Below are positions 16,354 to 25,424 of a DNA stretch of 64,000 bases, piece after piece. The stretch is taken from NCBI RefSeq assembly GCF_014647515.1, contig NZ_BMPI01000050.1, positions 1 through 64,000 of the forward strand, written 5' to 3'. The notes under the pieces were generated by a model that made no database searches, was not told the origin of the DNA, and saw only the letters and a program-made list of their open reading frames with translations. How positions within the stretch are numbered: the stretch's first letter is position 1; each line of letters starts with the position of its first letter. The translations under genes were made by a program, and so were the position numbers. Source of the DNA: Dactylosporangium sucinum (GTDB lineage: Bacteria > Actinomycetota > Actinomycetes > Mycobacteriales > Micromonosporaceae).

Positions 16354-16370
16354 TTACTTAGATAGACATG
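16354..16370. promoter_or_regulatory. candidate operator half-site (CTTAG)
   Basis: TTACTTAGATAGACATG lies in the 92-bp gap between the divergent SDR (-) and phosphotransferase (+) genes. CTTAG is at 16357-16361; the second arm (ACATG) is poor but resembles the arm at 32551. Confidence 0.45.
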
Positions 16371-16421
16371 ACGTGGCCCGGGGGCTAACCTTTGCGGCAC
16401 CGACGACCTGGAGGCGCCCCT

Positions 16422-17435
16422 ATGGCGATCGCAGCTCCGGCCCTCGACGCGACGGCCCTCACGTCCTGGCTGGACGACAACGGCATCCCCGGCAAGGACG
16501 AGGGCCTCACGGTGGAGCCGCTGTCCGGGGGCATGACGAACCTCGTATACCGCCTGCGCCGAGGCGGGCAGGACCTCGTGCTGCGGATGGCACCGGGCGG
16601 AATGTCGGAGCGGGCGGGAAGGACGATGGTCCGCGAGTACGCCGTCCTGACCGCGCTCGAGGGCACCGCGGTGCCCCACGCCCGCGCCTGGGCGCTCGGC
16701 GCGGATCCGGCGGTACTCGGCGGGACGTTCTACGTCATGGACTACGTCGACGGCTGGTCCCCGGCCGCGTCGGACCTGTGGCCCGCGCCCTTCGACGCCG
16801 ACGCCGCGTTGCGACGCGCCCTTGCCCTCGAACTCGTCGAGGGCGCGGCCAAGCTGTCCCGGGTCGACTGGGAGGCCCGCGGGCTGAGCGGTCTGGGCCG
16901 CCCGGACGGCTTCCACGAGCGCCAGGTCGACCGGTGGCTGCGGCAGTTCAACGAGATCGCATTCCGCCCGCTGCCCGGCCTGCAGGACGCGGCGGCCTGG
17001 CTCAGGGGCAACCAGCCCGCGTCGTGGTCGCCCGGGATCATGCACGGCGATTACCAGTTCCACAACGTGATGTACGCCCACGGCGCGCCGGCCCGCCTCG
17101 CCGCGATCGTCGACTGGGAGCTGTCGACGATCGGCGACCCCCTGCTCGACCTCGCCTGGGTGCTGATGTCGCGGGACTGGAACGAGTCGAAGTTCGACCT
17201 GACCGGGATGCCGCCGGACGCCGAGCTCGTCGCGCACTACGAGCAGCACAGCGGCAGGTCGACCGCCGGCATCGACTACTACCTCGTCCTGGCCCGCTTC
17301 AAGATGGCTGTGATCCTGGAGGGCGGCGTGGCCCGCAGCCGGACCGATGCACGCCACGAGCGGGCCGGCTCCTTCGCGGACATCTCGGTGAACCTCGCCG
17401 CCGAGGCCGGCGCGATGGCCCGCCGGCTGAGCTGA
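16422..17435 (+). CDS. aminoglycoside-phosphotransferase-fold kinase, ACAD10-N-like
   Basis: This 337-aa protein has the APH/choline-kinase fold: the N-lobe ends with VLRMAP, the catalytic loop is MHGDYQFHNVMY (HGD at 208-210), and the metal-binding Asp is in IVDWELSTIGDPLLDL (Asp231). Proteins of this group are fused to or adjacent to acyl-CoA dehydrogenases (ACAD10/11), where the kinase phosphorylates 4-hydroxyacyl-CoAs so that the phosphate can be eliminated. The island contains an ACAD10/11-like dehydrogenase at 59339, so a hydroxyacyl-CoA kinase role is plausible. GGAGG at 16411 sets the ATG; an upstream in-frame ATG has no ribosome site. Confidence 0.88.
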   Translation: MAIAAPALDATALTSWLDDNGIPGKDEGLTVEPLSGGMTNLVYRLRRGGQDLVLRMAPGGMSERAGRTMVREYAVLTALEGTAVPHARAWALGADPAVLGGTFYVMDYVDGWSPAASDLWPAPFDADAALRRALALELVEGAAKLSRVDWEARGLSGLGRPDGFHERQVDRWLRQFNEIAFRPLPGLQDAAAWLRGNQPASWSPGIMHGDYQFHNVMYAHGAPARLAAIVDWELSTIGDPLLDLAWVLMSRDWNESKFDLTGMPPDAELVAHYEQHSGRSTAGIDYYLVLARFKMAVILEGGVARSRTDARHERAGSFADISVNLAAEAGAMARRLS

Positions 17436-17645
17436 GCCACCGGGCAACACCGAGCTATCCGCCCGCCGGCGGCGTGCCAGCTCTCGAGCGACGAGACGGC
17501 GAGGTGCACCTCGGCCCACGACCGTCTTCGCACGCCGGCCGGTCCGGTCGCGCGACGATGAGGGAGGGTCTCGACACAACCTTCATCGCTAACTACCCTC
17601 ACTATCACGAGATCATCATCGACACGGAAGGACGTTGCCGACCCA

Positions 17646-18092
17646 ATGGCTGCCGACTACCTCGTCGACGACCCGCTCCTCCAGCGGCTGGCGCCGGAAC
17701 TCGACCCGCTCACGACGCCGTACTGGACCGGCGGCGCCGACGGGCGGCTCCTCATCTCACGCTGCCCCGCCTGCGGCACCTACACGCACCCGCCGGTCGC
17801 GCACTGCCCCGCCTGCCTGAGCCACGGCGTGACGGCCGTGCCGGTCTCGGGCCGCGGCACCGTCCTCACGTATACGGTCAACTACCAGCAGTGGATCCCC
17901 GGACAGGAGCCGTTCGTCATCGCCATCGTCGGGCTCGAGGAGCAGCAGGACGTGCGCATCTCGACGGTTCTCGTCGGCGTCGCACCGCATGAGGCACGCG
18001 TCGGGCTCCCGGTCGAGGTCCGCTTCGTCCACCGCAACGACGTCTACTACCCCGTGTTCGTGCGCCGAGAGGACGGAGGAACCGCCCGATGA
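17646..18092 (+). CDS. DUF35 OB-fold protein with zinc ribbon
   Basis: This 148-aa DUF35 (OB-fold acyl-CoA-associated) protein carries an N-terminal rubredoxin-like zinc ribbon with Cys40, Cys43, Cys54 and Cys57, then the OB barrel GTVLTYTVNY through VRFVHRNDVYYPVF. DUF35 proteins bind thiolase-fold partners. In steroid degradation the ChsH2 DUF35 domain is required by the aldolase Ltp2. The next gene, overlapping by 4 bp, is an Ltp2-like thiolase-fold protein, so the two very likely form one complex. Upstream, 17436-17645 holds no gene; I see no clear terminator there. Confidence 0.92.
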   Translation: MAADYLVDDPLLQRLAPELDPLTTPYWTGGADGRLLISRCPACGTYTHPPVAHCPACLSHGVTAVPVSGRGTVLTYTVNYQQWIPGQEPFVIAIVGLEEQQDVRISTVLVGVAPHEARVGLPVEVRFVHRNDVYYPVFVRREDGGTAR

Positions 18093-19282
18093 CCCGCACA
18101 CCCTACGAGCGCGACGTGGTGATCTCGGGCATCGGGCAGTCCCAGGTGGGACGCCGGCTGGGCCGCTCCGACATCGACCTCACCGTCGAGGCGAGCCTGC
18201 GGGCCATCGCAGACGCCGGGCTGGACCGCTCCGACATCGACGGCATGTCCACCTACCCGGGCGGGTTCGCGGTGCCCACCATGGGCTACGGCGGCCCGTC
18301 GCCCTACGACGTCCAGGAGGTCATGCGCTTCGACCTCAACTGGTACCAGGGCTCGGCCGAGCTGCCCGGTCAGCTCGGTGCGATCGCCGCGGCGGCGCTG
18401 GCGGTCTCGGCCGGGCTGGCCCGCCACGTGCTGTGCTACCGGACCGTCACGGAGTCCTCGGCACAGGGTGCGGGTTCGCGCAGCGACCTCGTCAACTCCC
18501 TGACGGTCGCCAGCGGCATGGGCCGGTGGTCGATGGTCGGCGGCGGCCTGTCCCCGGCCAACTGGATCGCGCTGTACGCCACCCGCCATTTCCACGAGTA
18601 CGGCACGACACGCGAGCAGCTCGGCCAGATCGCGGTCACCCAGCGGCGTCACGCCGCGCTCAACCCGCTCGCCGTGCTCAGGAGTCCGATGTCGCTGGAC
18701 GACTACCTGAACGCCCGGATGATCTCGAGTCCGCTCTGCCTCTTCGACTGCGATCTCCCCATCGACGCGTCGACCGCGATCGTCGTCTCCCACGTCGACT
18801 ACGCCAAGGACATGCCGGGCAGGCCGGTGTACGTCGACGCGTTCGGCTCGGCATCGCGCGGCCGGCTCTCCTGGGACCAGTACGCCGACCTCACGAGCAT
18901 GGCCGCGCAGGGCGCCGCGGACCACCTGTGGGAGCGCACCGCACTGAAGCCGGCGGACGTCGACGTCGCAGAGCTCTACGACGGCTTCAGCATCCTCACC
19001 GCCATCTGGCTGGAGGCGCTCGGCTTCTGCGCCAAGGGCGAGTCCGGGCCGTTCCTCGAGGGCGGGCACCGGATCTCCCTCGGCGGCGTGCTGCCGCTCA
19101 ACACCTTCGGCGGCCAGCTCTCAGCCGGAAGGCTGCACGGCTTCGGCCACTTCCACGAGGCGGTGGTCCAACTGCGGGGCACCGCCGGCGCCCGGCAGGT
19201 CGACAACGCCAAGGTGGCGATGGTGGCCAACGGTGGCGGGCCGGTCGCCGGCTGCGCCCTGCTCACCTCGCAGCCGAGCTGA
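18089..19282 (+). CDS. thiolase-fold lipid-transfer/aldolase protein (Ltp2-like)
   Basis: This 397-aa protein has the SCPx-thiolase fold. The usual nucleophilic Cys segment is replaced by GSAELPGQLGAIAAAALAV (89-107), which has no Cys, so it cannot act as a normal thiolase. ELYDGFS carries Tyr297, aligned with the catalytic Tyr region reported for Ltp2 retro-aldolases. LNTFGGQLSAGRLHGFG is the family C-terminal signature. Coupled to a zinc-ribbon DUF35 gene, it is best read as a retro-aldolase that splits a beta-hydroxyacyl-CoA, usually one with a tertiary or branched centre where beta-oxidation is blocked. Confidence 0.9.
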   Translation: MTRTPYERDVVISGIGQSQVGRRLGRSDIDLTVEASLRAIADAGLDRSDIDGMSTYPGGFAVPTMGYGGPSPYDVQEVMRFDLNWYQGSAELPGQLGAIAAAALAVSAGLARHVLCYRTVTESSAQGAGSRSDLVNSLTVASGMGRWSMVGGGLSPANWIALYATRHFHEYGTTREQLGQIAVTQRRHAALNPLAVLRSPMSLDDYLNARMISSPLCLFDCDLPIDASTAIVVSHVDYAKDMPGRPVYVDAFGSASRGRLSWDQYADLTSMAAQGAADHLWERTALKPADVDVAELYDGFSILTAIWLEALGFCAKGESGPFLEGGHRISLGGVLPLNTFGGQLSAGRLHGFGHFHEAVVQLRGTAGARQVDNAKVAMVANGGGPVAGCALLTSQPS

Positions 19283-19325
19283 ACCAGCACCCCGCACCAG
19301 CACACACCCCCAGGAAGGACGAACT

Positions 19326-20963
19326 GTGACCCGGTGGACGACCAGCGAACTCGTGTCCGTTGACGCGGTGTTCGACCGCGCCCTCGAAGCCGTGCCCGAC
19401 CAGGTCTTCCTCGACTTCAGTGGCGAGCACACGACCTACGGCCAGCTGGCCGCGCTGACCGCTCGCACCGTCCATGCCCTGGCCGCGCTCGGCGTCGGCA
19501 AGGGCGACCGGGTCATCGCGGTCATGGACAACAACATCGACATCGTGTCCGCCATGTTCGCGGTCAACCGCCTGGGCGCGATCCTCGTTCCGGTCAACAC
19601 CGCCTACCGCGGCGAGTTCCTGCGCCACCAGATCGCCGACGCGGGAGCGCAGATCGTCATCGCCGAGCCGGACTACGCCGAGCGCGTCTTCACCGTCGCC
19701 GATGGCCTGCCCGACCTGCGGGCGATCGTCCGCCGCGAGACAGCGGCCGCCGGCGAGGCGCACCGCCCGCTCGGCAACCACGACGGCGTCGGCCTGTACT
19801 CGCTCAGCGAGCTGCGCGAGGGCGCGGACGACAAGCTGCCCGCTCCGGTCGCCAGGCCCTCCGACCTGTGCTGCTTCATCTACACCGCCGGCACGACCGG
19901 CCCGTCCAAGGGCTGCACGATCAGCCACAACTACCTGGTCAACACCACGAGGCAGTACCTCGAGATGACCGGCCGCCGCAAGGACAACCACACCTGGACG
20001 CCGCTGCCGCTGTTCCACCTCAACGCCTGGAACTGCACGGTGCTGGCGACCATGGTCATGCAGAGCACCGCCTCCATCGCCCCGAGGTTCTCGCTGTCGG
20101 GCTTCTGGCCGGAGATCGAACGCACCGGCGCGACCATGACGACCCTGCTCGGCACGATCCTGAGCCTCATCGCGAACGCGCCCGACAACGAGGTCGCCGA
20201 GCGCTGTTTCGGGCAGCTGGAGATCGTGCAAGGCGCGCCGTTCCCGCCGGAGCTCGAGGAGCAGTGGAAGCGCCGCTTCGGCGTGGGATGGACGGGCGCC
20301 AACGTCTTCGGGCTCAGTGAGTGCACGATGCTCACCAGCCTTCCTCGGGGCGAGTTCGCCAAGCCCGGTAGCTCCGGGAAGCGCAACGACGCCTTCGACG
20401 TGCGGATCTTCGACGACGAGGACAACGAGCTGCCGCCGGGCGAGGTGGGCGAGATCGTGTGCCGGCCCCTGAAACCACACGTGATGTTCGAGGGGTACTG
20501 GAACCGCCCCGAGGCGACCCAGGGCCAGATGAGGAACATGTGGTTCCACACCGGCGACCTCGGCAAGTTCGACGAGGACGGGTACTTCTACTTCGTCGAC
20601 CGCAAGAAGGACTACCTGCGCCGCCGCGGCGAGAACATCTCCTCCTTCGAGATGGAGACCGCCTTCCACCTGCACCCCGACGTGATCGACGTGGCCGTCC
20701 ACTCGGTGCTCTCCGACGTCGGCGAGGACGATGTCAAGGTCACCGCGGTCCTCATCGAGGGCTCCACGCTCACCCCCGAGGAGCTGTGCGCGTGGTCGGT
20801 CGACCGGCTGCCCTACTTCGCGATCCCGCGGTACATCGAGTTCCGCACGGAACTGCCGAAGAATCCCGTCGGCCGGGTGCTGAAGTACGTCCTGCGCGAC
20901 GAGGGCGCCACAGCCGGCACCTGGGACCGCGAACAGTCCGGCCTGCAGTTCGAGAAGCGCTGA
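19326..20963 (+). CDS. AMP-forming acyl-CoA synthetase
   Basis: This 545-aa ligase has the P-loop YTAGTTGPSKGCTI, an atypical A5 motif GLSECT in place of YGxTE, the HTGDLGKFDEDGYFYFVDRKKDYLRRRGENIS hinge region, and a C-terminal NPVGRVLKYVL with the Lys. It resembles FadD17/CaiC-type medium or steroid-acyl CoA ligases. The GTG at 19326 follows AGGAAGGA and sits 43 bp after the Ltp2-like gene; the following acyl-CoA dehydrogenase starts 1 bp after its stop. Predicted role: CoA activation of a side-chain or ring-cleavage acid. Confidence 0.93.
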   Translation: MTRWTTSELVSVDAVFDRALEAVPDQVFLDFSGEHTTYGQLAALTARTVHALAALGVGKGDRVIAVMDNNIDIVSAMFAVNRLGAILVPVNTAYRGEFLRHQIADAGAQIVIAEPDYAERVFTVADGLPDLRAIVRRETAAAGEAHRPLGNHDGVGLYSLSELREGADDKLPAPVARPSDLCCFIYTAGTTGPSKGCTISHNYLVNTTRQYLEMTGRRKDNHTWTPLPLFHLNAWNCTVLATMVMQSTASIAPRFSLSGFWPEIERTGATMTTLLGTILSLIANAPDNEVAERCFGQLEIVQGAPFPPELEEQWKRRFGVGWTGANVFGLSECTMLTSLPRGEFAKPGSSGKRNDAFDVRIFDDEDNELPPGEVGEIVCRPLKPHVMFEGYWNRPEATQGQMRNMWFHTGDLGKFDEDGYFYFVDRKKDYLRRRGENISSFEMETAFHLHPDVIDVAVHSVLSDVGEDDVKVTAVLIEGSTLTPEELCAWSVDRLPYFAIPRYIEFRTELPKNPVGRVLKYVLRDEGATAGTWDREQSGLQFEKR

Positions 20964-20964
20964 G

Positions 20965-22119
20965 GTGACCGTGGAACGCACCATCTTCACCGCCGAGCAC
21001 GACGCGTTCCGCGTGCTCGCCCGTTCCTTCTTCGACAAGGAATGCGCGCCGCACGCCGAGGAATGGGAGCACGCGGGCCAGGTCGACCGGGAGCTCTGGC
21101 GCAAGGCCGGCGCGGTCGGGCTGCTGGGATGGGAGGCGCCGACGGAGTACGGCGGGCTCGGCATCCGCGATTTCCGCTACAACGTCGTGATGACCGAGGA
21201 GTACGTCAGGTCGGGGTCGACCGGGTTCGGGTTCGCGCTGCACAACGACGTGATGCCGCCCTACCTGATCGACCTCACCACCGGCGAGCAGCAGCGGCGC
21301 TGGCTCCCCGGCTACGTCTCCGGCGACATTGTCACCGCCATCGCCATGACCGAGCCCGACGCCGGGTCCGATCTCAAGAACATCCGCACCACCGCCGTCG
21401 ACGCCGGCGACCACTGGCTGCTCAGCGGCGCGAAGACATACATCACCAACGGGATCCTGTCCGACCTGGTGATCGTCGCCGCGAGGACCGACCCCGGCGC
21501 CGGCCACCGGGGCATCAGCCTCCTGGCCGTCGAGCGCGGCATGCCGGGCTTCAGCCGCGGCCGCAACCTCGACAAGATCGGCCTGAAGGCCCAGGACACC
21601 GCCGAGCTCTTCTTCGAGCAGGTCGCCGTGCCCAAGCGCAACCTGGTCGGCGAGCTCAACCGCGGCTTCTACCATCTCATGGCCGGCCTCACCCAGGAGC
21701 GCCTCGCCTGCGCCGTGACCTCCACCGTCATCATGGAGCGGGCGCTCGCCCTCACCACCGACTTCGTGCGGAACCGGCGGGTCTACGGCAATCCGTTGAG
21801 CGAGCTGCAGAACACCCAGTTCCGGCTCGCCGAGGTCAAGGCCGCGGCCGAGGTGTGCCGGGTCTACACGGACCGGGCGATCGCCGAGCACGTCGAGGGG
21901 CGCCTGACCGCCGACGACGCGGCGATCGCGAAGATGTTCGTCACCGAGCGGCAGTGGGAGGCCGTCGACGCCTGCCTCCAGCTCTTCGGCGGCGCCGGCT
22001 ACATGAACGAGTACGAGATCGCCCGGCTGTGGCGCGACACGAGGGTGCAGCGGATTCTCGCCGGATCGAGCGAGGTGATGCGGCACATCATCGGCCGCAA
22101 GCAGGTGAGCGAAGCCTGA
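20965..22119 (+). CDS. acyl-CoA dehydrogenase
   Basis: This 384-aa homotetramer-type acyl-CoA dehydrogenase is a close relative of short and long-chain ACADs. It has AMTEPDAGSDLKNIRTTA, LSGAKTYITNG, RRVYGNPLSELQNTQFRLAEV and QLFGGAGYMNEYEIARLWRDTRV, with the catalytic Glu349 in MNEYE. All key elements are present, so it should work alone. The GTG start follows the ligase stop directly. The stop shares a base with the next ATG, which begins a broken VOC-family gene. Confidence 0.94.
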   Translation: MTVERTIFTAEHDAFRVLARSFFDKECAPHAEEWEHAGQVDRELWRKAGAVGLLGWEAPTEYGGLGIRDFRYNVVMTEEYVRSGSTGFGFALHNDVMPPYLIDLTTGEQQRRWLPGYVSGDIVTAIAMTEPDAGSDLKNIRTTAVDAGDHWLLSGAKTYITNGILSDLVIVAARTDPGAGHRGISLLAVERGMPGFSRGRNLDKIGLKAQDTAELFFEQVAVPKRNLVGELNRGFYHLMAGLTQERLACAVTSTVIMERALALTTDFVRNRRVYGNPLSELQNTQFRLAEVKAAAEVCRVYTDRAIAEHVEGRLTADDAAIAKMFVTERQWEAVDACLQLFGGAGYMNEYEIARLWRDTRVQRILAGSSEVMRHIIGRKQVSEA

Positions 22120-22612
22120 TGCCGATCCCGTCGTTCGCGCGGGTCGACCACGTCGGGATCGTCGTGCCCGATCTCGGCCAGGCCATCGCCTTCTTTTAGG
22201 AGGCACTGGGCGCGCACCTGCAGTGGCGTGGTGCGCGCCCAGCGACCCGCGCTACATGGTGGAAAGCCTCGAGGCCCCGGCGGACGGCGCCTACCAGATC
22301 GCGATGGTGCGCGTGCCGCCGGAGCTCAACCTCGAGCTTTTCGAGTGGACGAGCGCGCAGCGGCGAACCACCATGCCGTCGATCGCGGACGTCGACGCAC
22401 ACCACCTCGGCCTACGGGTGTCCGACATCGATGCCGCCGTCGCCCACCTCTCGGCCGTCCCGGGCGTGGAGCTGCTCGGCGAGGTCAAGCAAGTCCCGGA
22501 GGGAGCGCTCGGCGCCGGGATCCGCTTCGGCGACCTGCGCTCCCCCTGGGGCCTGAACCTGGAGCTGGTCGACCGGACGCACGAGGCTAGCCGGCCTGCG
22601 CCTCGGCCTTGA
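22119..22612 (+). pseudogene. VOC/glyoxalase-family gene broken by TAG and frameshift
   Basis: The ATG at 22119 opens a perfect VOC start (ARVDHVGIVVPDLGQAIAFF) that hits an in-frame TAG at 22196-22198, where a Tyr or Thr codon would be expected. EALGAHLQWR continues in the same frame, then the reading shifts by about 22225 to another frame. That frame gives SDPRYMVESLEAP, VPPELNLELFEW, a second VOC half (HHLGLRVSDIDAAVAHL) and LNLELVDRT to a stop at 22612. Both halves match one 160-aa VOC protein of the methylmalonyl-CoA epimerase type. Two lesions within 30 bp indicate an inactive gene. It overlaps the convergent OYE gene by 26 bp. Confidence 0.8.
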
Positions 22613-23774
22613 GCAGCGTGTTGGTGCTGACCGGCCGGTCGACCCCGACCACGGTCGCCTCCGGGGCGGCGGGGTCGTAGCGAGGGTAGTCCGTGTAGCC
22701 CTCGGCGCTCGGGTAGTAGATCAGGTCGGGATCCGCGCGCGACAACGGCCAGTCGTTGGCGAGGCGCTCCAGGTAGTCCGGATTGGCGATGAACGGGCGA
22801 CCGAAGCCGGTCATCTGCATGTCACCGTCCGCGATCATCTGAGCGTACCGCTCCGGTGTGAGGCTGCCTTCGGCGAGCGCGACGCCCTCGTACTGCGCCG
22901 CGAGCTTCGAGAACACCGGCGAGGTGTCGAGGTCGTTGAAGTAGAACTGCACGAAGGAGAGCCCCTTGCGCTTGTTCAGCTCGTCGATGAGGTAGCCGTA
23001 CTTCTCGTCGACGTCGGTCTCCTCGATCTCGTGCACGTCGAACCCGGGTGTCAGCTTGATGGAGACGAATTCCGGGCCGTTGACCGCTATCACCGCGTCG
23101 AGCACCTCGAGCGCGAACCGCGCCCGCTTCTCCGGCGACCCGCCGTACCGATCGGTCCGCAGGTTCACATTGGTCGACATGAACTGGTGGATGAGGTACC
23201 CGGAGTCGGCGTGCACCTGGACGCCGTCGAAGCCCGCGAACACCGCCAGCTTGGCCGCGCGCGCGAACTCGTCGACGACGAGCGGGATCTCCTCCGTCTC
23301 GAGCGCCCGCGGGCGATCGTAGGGAGTCACGCGCGGAATATTGATCGTTATCTTGCGGCTGGTGCGCGGGATGCGGACCGCGGAGGGCGCAACGGGTTGC
23401 ATCGGCAGCGGCCGGTGCAGCAGGTTGTTGGCCCGCCCGACGTGATTGATCTGCAGGACGATCCGGCCGCCCTGCGCGTGCACCGCGTTGACGACGCGCT
23501 TCCAGCCCAGCGCGTGCTCGGTCGTGTACATGCCGGGCGCCGTGAGGAAGCCGCGTCCGGCCTCGCTGACCGGGGTGGACTCCGTGATGATGAGACCGGC
23601 GCCGGCGCGTTGCGCGTAGTACTCGGCCATCAACGCGTTCGGGGTGCCGTCGACCTCCGCGCGCACGCGGGTCATGGCGAGCATCGCCACCCGGTTGGGC
23701 AGCACGAGGCCGCCCGGAAGCTCGATGGGCTCGAAGAGCGGGCGCAGCGGACCCGCACCGTACGACACCGTCAC
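22587..23774 (-). CDS. old yellow enzyme family FMN reductase
   Basis: This 395-aa FMN TIM-barrel ene-reductase, resembling NemA and 2,4-dienoyl-CoA-reductase N-domains, reduces activated C=C bonds with NAD(P)H. It shows NRVAMLAMTR, QINHVGR, and the active-site strand GFDGVQVHADSGYLIHQF. In classic members the pair is His-x-x-Asn or His-x-x-His; here it is His188-x-x-Ser191. NLRTDRYGGSPEKRARF and the C-terminal TGFGRPFIANPDYLERL complete the fold. The GTG at 23774 has AAGGAG 6 bp upstream. It is the last gene of the roughly 10-kb minus operon ending in the transporter. Confidence 0.92.
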   Translation of the reverse strand: MTVSYGAGPLRPLFEPIELPGGLVLPNRVAMLAMTRVRAEVDGTPNALMAEYYAQRAGAGLIITESTPVSEAGRGFLTAPGMYTTEHALGWKRVVNAVHAQGGRIVLQINHVGRANNLLHRPLPMQPVAPSAVRIPRTSRKITINIPRVTPYDRPRALETEEIPLVVDEFARAAKLAVFAGFDGVQVHADSGYLIHQFMSTNVNLRTDRYGGSPEKRARFALEVLDAVIAVNGPEFVSIKLTPGFDVHEIEETDVDEKYGYLIDELNKRKGLSFVQFYFNDLDTSPVFSKLAAQYEGVALAEGSLTPERYAQMIADGDMQMTGFGRPFIANPDYLERLANDWPLSRADPDLIYYPSAEGYTDYPRYDPAAPEATVVGVDRPVSTNTLLKAEAQAG

Positions 23775-23787
23775 AGCAGTCTCCTTG

Positions 23788-24603
23788 TCAGTCCGTCGGC
23801 ACCGGCGTGGACGCGATCCGCGGCGCCGGGTACGTGGCCATGGCACCGCCGTCGAGCGGCACCATCGCGGCCGTCATGTAGGCGCTCTGGTCCGAGGCGA
23901 GAAACAGGACCAGGTTCGCCAGGTCCTCGGGAGTACCCGGCTTCTTGATCATCCGGTTGCGGGCCCGCGCGGAGCCGTTGACCGGGTCGTTGTGGAGATA
24001 GGCCGTCTCGTCGCTCGCGATGGAGCCGAGCACGATGTTGTTCACCCGGATGCCGTCGGCCGCATAGTCGTGCGCGAGCTGGCGGGTGAACCCTTCGATC
24101 GCGGCCTTCGAGGTCGAGTAGCCGAGCATCGCGCCCTCGACCCGGTGCGCGCTCATCGACCCGATGTTGACGATCGAGCCGCCGTCACCGCTGGCGATGA
24201 TGTGGGGAATGCCGTACTTCGCCAGCCAGAACGGCCCGTAGACGCCCACCTTCATCATGCGGTCGAAGCGCTCGGTGGTCTCCTCGGCGGCGCGGACACC
24301 GCCCTCGACCCGCAGGATCTCGGTCGCCGCCGCGTTGTTGACGATGATGTCGAGCCGGCCGAAGGTCGTTACCGTCCGGTGCACGGCGGCCGCGACGGAC
24401 TCCTCCGAGCCGATGTCGGCCGGCACGAAGGCCGCGTCGCCGCCTGCCTGCCGGATCGACGCCGCGATGGCCTCCCCTTCGGCGGGGCTGCGGCCCAGGC
24501 CCGCCACGCGGGCGCCCTCGGCCGCCAGCCGCCGCGCGATCGCCGCACCCATGCTGCGGGTCGCGCCGGTGACGATGGCCACCCTTCCATCAAGCATTCC
24601 CAT
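23788..24603 (-). CDS. SDR family oxidoreductase
   Basis: This 271-aa classical SDR has TGATRSMG (12-19), NNAA (89-92) and Tyr162-x3-Lys166. It ends with MVPLDGGAMATYP. NNAA in place of NNAG is a minor variant. It lies 13 bp upstream of the OYE gene and 20 bp downstream of the hydrolase, in a plain operon. It probably oxidises a ring alcohol or reduces the ketone that the OYE also handles; substrate unknown. Confidence 0.9.
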   Translation of the reverse strand: MGMLDGRVAIVTGATRSMGAAIARRLAAEGARVAGLGRSPAEGEAIAASIRQAGGDAAFVPADIGSEESVAAAVHRTVTTFGRLDIIVNNAAATEILRVEGGVRAAEETTERFDRMMKVGVYGPFWLAKYGIPHIIASGDGGSIVNIGSMSAHRVEGAMLGYSTSKAAIEGFTRQLAHDYAADGIRVNNIVLGSIASDETAYLHNDPVNGSARARNRMIKKPGTPEDLANLVLFLASDQSAYMTAAMVPLDGGAMATYPAPRIASTPVPTD

Positions 24604-24623
24604 GTCAGCTCCTATACCGGCGC

Positions 24624-25424
24624 CTATACCAGCGCCGCGATCGCTGCGGCCAGCCGCTGCGGCTCGTCCAGCGGCACGTGATGATGTGCCCCCGGGATCA
24701 CGATCTCGGGGAAGGTCCGGCCGAGCAACGCCCGCAGCGCGCCGGCCTTCTCCGGGGTGGTCACCGAGGTGTGCTCACCGCGGATGAGCACGACGTCGCA
24801 GCGCACCTCGGGCAGGTACGGCACCACCACCGCGTCCGCGACATGGCCGAACGTCCGCGGGTCGAACTTCCAGGTCCAGCCGTGCTCCTCCTCGCGGAGC
24901 GAGTGCAGCGCGGCCCGGTGCACCAGGCCGGGGTCGGCGACCGGCTGCGGCGGCAGGAGGCCGAACGACTCCAGTGCGGCTTGCCGGCTCGGATACCAGC
25001 GCCGGCGGCCGGAGGCTCGGTCGGCGGACCTCGGCGTCGGCGGGACCGGCGGATCGACCAGGAGCACCTTGTGGATCGAGTCGGGATACAGGGCCGCGGC
25101 GACGAGCGCGATCCGCGCCCCCGCGCTGTGGCCGACGAGCACGTGCGGAGCGCCGTGCCGGGACGCCACCTCCACGGCCTCCGCCGCCCACTGCTCGGCG
25201 CGGTAGCGGTCCCGCCAGCCGCTGTCCCCGTGGCCGCTCAGGTCGAGCGCGGCGACCCGGTGCGTCCGGGCCAGTTCGGGGACGACGCCGAGCCACCAGC
25301 CGGAGTGGGCCCCCGCTCCGTGGATCAGCGTGACCGGGGGTCCGAAGTCACCCCAGCTCCCCCAGGCGATCTCACAGCCACCCACCAGGAGCCGTTCGTC
25401 GAGCAGCGTCTCGACGGCCATCAT
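24624..25424 (-). CDS. alpha/beta hydrolase
   Basis: This 266-aa alpha/beta hydrolase has the HGxG oxyanion loop (LIHGAGAHSGWW), nucleophile elbow GHSAGA (Ser in VLVGHSAGARIALVAA), acid strand DVVLIRGEHTSV and the catalytic His in PGAHHHVPLDEP. MenH-like and meta-cleavage hydrolases share this layout. Next to an OYE, quinone reductase and CoA-transferase it could hydrolyse a ring-cleavage product or thioester. Two ATGs are adjacent; the first at 25424 overlaps the quinone reductase stop (ATGA). Confidence 0.9.
   Translation of the reverse strand: MMAVETLLDERLLVGGCEIAWGSWGDFGPPVTLIHGAGAHSGWWLGVVPELARTHRVAALDLSGHGDSGWRDRYRAEQWAAEAVEVASRHGAPHVLVGHSAGARIALVAAALYPDSIHKVLLVDPPVPPTPRSADRASGRRRWYPSRQAALESFGLLPPQPVADPGLVHRAALHSLREEEHGWTWKFDPRTFGHVADAVVVPYLPEVRCDVVLIRGEHTSVTTPEKAGALRALLGRTFPEIVIPGAHHHVPLDEPQRLAAAIAALV

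Noticed and set aside
19263..21164. 633-codon minus-strand open frame
   Set aside because: Antisense to a clear acyl-CoA ligase and dehydrogenase; composition-driven, no domains.
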